The position numbers were made by a program, and so were the translations under genes. Under the pieces are notes generated by a model. That model searched no databases and had not been told where the DNA came from. It was given only the letters and a program-made list of their open reading frames with translations. This document shows positions 62,301-64,000 of a stretch of 64,000 nt of DNA, piece by piece. Location of the stretch: contig NC_055991.1 in assembly GCF_018446385.1 (NCBI RefSeq), forward strand, positions 119,331,794 to 119,395,793. The letters run 5' to 3'. Within the stretch, counting starts at the first letter, position 1. Each line of letters begins with the position of its first letter. The stretch comes from Zingiber officinale (Eukaryota > Streptophyta > Magnoliopsida > Zingiberales > Zingiberaceae).

Positions 62301-62948
62301 ACCGTTACACAATAGCTCCAACCAGTTTGGGGGTTGTGAGGCCAGACAGTATTCCTTCCATCCTGCAATGATTGATTGATTAGGCTATTTCAACATGAAA
62401 CATTTTAATTTGAAAATACAACAGGTTAAAGGGACCGAGTAAGCTGCTTTACTAACCAAACTAACTCACATTCAATTGTCGTTCATACAAACCCATTTTC
62501 ATTGACATTCATCCCTCTATATAGTAGGACCGCAAAACAATTTAACGCCTGCCTCACTCCTCAACCAGCATTTTTGGTATTCATGATAGAAAGTATAGCT
62601 AACTAGATACTCTCTTAAGTCTTAAACCCTATTTCATTTCCCGGCTTATGCATCTCTACTTCCTTGTTCTCAGCTTGATTCTTATGCAGAAGCCCATGTA
62701 AGAATCATAAGTTCAACTACACCAGGAACCTAAAAGTAATAATTTTTCACTTCCTGAAGTTCAAATTCCCTCAATAGAGCAAATAATTTACCGAAGATAC
62801 CCCAAAATTTTGCGTCGGCGGAAGTGCAAGAATCAGAGGAAAGTGAAGGCAAACTTACCCAACGCTTCGGGGGAGGGCTCCAATCCATGCCAAGGGGCAG
62901 CGGCGAGGTCCTGTCATGGCGATGCTTCGGAGGGCTGTTCCTGGGCAT
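56351..62948 (-). CDS. EREX: PX-domain coiled-coil Rab effector, EREX-like
   Basis: Ten exons on the minus strand: 62948-62859, 62362-62237, 60944-60846, 59732-59640, 59462-59354, 59204-58420, 57572-57408, 57322-57080, 57010-56792, 56623-56351. They give 733 residues with consistent phases (Arabidopsis EREX is about 755). The N-terminus [20 protein letters not shown] is family-specific. The PX domain (about residues 45-170) has the phosphoinositide motifs RRFSDF (R94, R95) and LAPPK (119-121). A Ser-rich linker follows, then coiled coil (about 395-650) and the closing [16 protein letters not shown] binds RAB5 and PI3P on endosomes and serves vacuolar storage-protein transport. Function here is by homology. 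Exon 5 has a tandem CAGCAG acceptor. Confidence 0.92.
57770..58345 (-). mobile_element. RTE LINE 3' fragment in an EREX intron
   Basis: On the minus strand the end reads ATAGCCGACTCTACCTAGTG GGATAAAACTTGATTGTTGTT. This is the same terminal motif as the copy at 27670-28036, with a short TTG tail near 57775. The inner part is too decayed to translate. It lies in the intron between exons 6 and 7 of the EREX-like gene, in the gene's orientation. Confidence 0.6.
60945..62236 (-). other. Long introns of the EREX-like gene
   Basis: Intron 2 (60945-62236) and intron 3 (59733-60845) are AT-rich with no gene. They hold only short frames without recognisable domains. Confidence 0.7.
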
Positions 62949-64000
62949 CTTCCGCCAAGAATGGAATTCGGATCGAGGAGAGATGGAAGCGAAGCGTGGC
63001 GCGGAGATCACGATAAGAGCACAGCTTCTGCAGCTGCAACGCGAGAAGCAAGTCCCCGCTAAAAACAACCCACCAAACAGTCCTACTGATCCGTCCCTTC
63101 TATCTCACCAATTTCTTCTGTTTACTCGCGATTCCAAAAAAAAAAAAAAGAAAAGAAAAAAAATCCCCTTATACCAATCAGCATCAGCCACTTTCTCTCA
63201 GTACATTGGTTACAAGATCTCCATCGCACGTCTTTCCGCCTCGTTTCTTCCTCCTCCGCCTCGTTTCTGAGGGAGAAAAGATGCGAAATTTGAAGCAGGG
63301 AAATGTCCCACATAAAGTAAAAGCTACTCCCCGGTGCTTTGGAGAACAGGCGGGTATGGGAGGGCTCAGCCGAAAATTGTCGGAAGGTTCCGCCGGCGGC
63401 GATCTCCTCGAGGATAGCGAAATTACGTGGAAGAGTGGAAACTCGTAGTATGATTCACACCCGTCTCAGCGATTTTTACTGTGGTAGAATTCCACTTTGC
63501 CCCTTCGTTCGTCAAAATATTCAAAATTTCAACCTCGTCAAGAAATTTTCGAATTATTTTTACTAATTTCTAAAAATACAATTCGGAATTCCACTTTGCC
63601 CCTTTCTTCTCTACGATTTTAACTGTGGTAGAATTTCACTTTGCCCCTTTCTTCGTTCGGCAAAATATTCAAAATTTCAACCTCGTCAAGAAATTTTCAA
63701 TTTTTTTTTACTAAACCTCTCTCTTATTGTTCATCTGAGTGTTTTACTATCCCACTACGTGGGAAGATATTTAAGCTCAATTGACAATAACCTTACTGAA
63801 CTCTCTTGTTTCCCAAGACATCCTAGTCCACTTAAGGTTGAAGGAAAGGTGCCACGTAAGAGCGAAGATCAGGGTGATAACGACCAACAACACACTCATG
63901 GTAATCTCACGAGGGAAATTTAACAGCAAAGTTGGTTTCCAAAGGAAAAAAAGGCTAAACGTGTTTCTTGTCCTTTTCTACAAAAGGATGGAAGATGATC
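62949..64000 (-). promoter_or_regulatory. 5' leader and promoter region of the EREX-like gene
   Basis: Read on the minus strand, a CT-rich leader with a long T run (around 63137-63164) precedes the ATG. Farther out lies an imperfect direct duplication (63478-63562 and 63621-63705). No other gene can be supported up to the window end. Confidence 0.45.
63478..63712. repeat. 143-bp-spaced direct duplication
   Basis: ACTGTGGTAGAATTCCACTT and the following CAAAATATTCAAAATTTCAACCTCGTC-type stretch occur twice, at 63478 and 63621. Confidence 0.85.

Overview
This is nuclear DNA of a flowering plant. Host genes are split by many AG-bounded introns, intergenic DNA is AT-rich, and about a third of the window is plant retrotransposon sequence (Copia-type LTR elements, a hAT transposon, MITEs, RTE LINE tails, an Au-SINE fragment). 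From memory the proteins align best with monocot homologues such as rice JMJ706, so a monocot (possibly the ginger/banana order) is my guess; the species is not established.

Layout. (1) 1-17.7 kb is a transposon graveyard. A decayed hAT element (about 1174-14010) was hit by a solo LTR (1640-10274, TSD GTACC), which was itself hit by a gag-only LTR element (1787-8870). A second solo LTR (11705-13165, TSD TATAT) split the hAT again. The end of a SIRE-type Copia element lies at 1-1170, and a third solo LTR, in reverse, at 15688-17661 (TSD CTCGT). (2) 17.9-18.5 kb is a long-TIR element with a GC-rich core, possibly a Pack-MULE. (3) 19133-23243 (+) encodes a SAYSvFN-domain protein with a ubiquitin-like N-terminus. 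(4) 29489-41785 (+) is a JMJ706-like JmjN/JmjC histone demethylase. Its third recognised intron is 8.5 kb because a second gag-only LTR element (30555-37319, TSD GTTAT) sits in it. (5) 45414-51661 (+) encodes the COPII coat subunit SEC24 (B/C type), with a U12-type intron and a GC-AG intron. (6) 53092-54261 (-) encodes a small EF-hand membrane protein. (7) 56351-62948 (-) encodes an EREX-like PX-domain, coiled-coil Rab effector.

The five host genes are independent single-copy-type housekeeping or regulatory genes, not a pathway cluster: ER quality control (SAYSvFN), chromatin (JMJ), ER export (SEC24), calcium binding (EF-hand) and endosomal trafficking (EREX). Exon boundaries come from splice consensus, reading-frame phase and remembered homologues; no transcript data were used.

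The most unusual signal is a shared design of the LTRs. Each family carries a dense cluster of its own short palindrome in the middle of the LTR, followed in two families by a TATA box. The two gag-only elements carry a further cluster of the same palindrome inside the element, before the 3' LTR.
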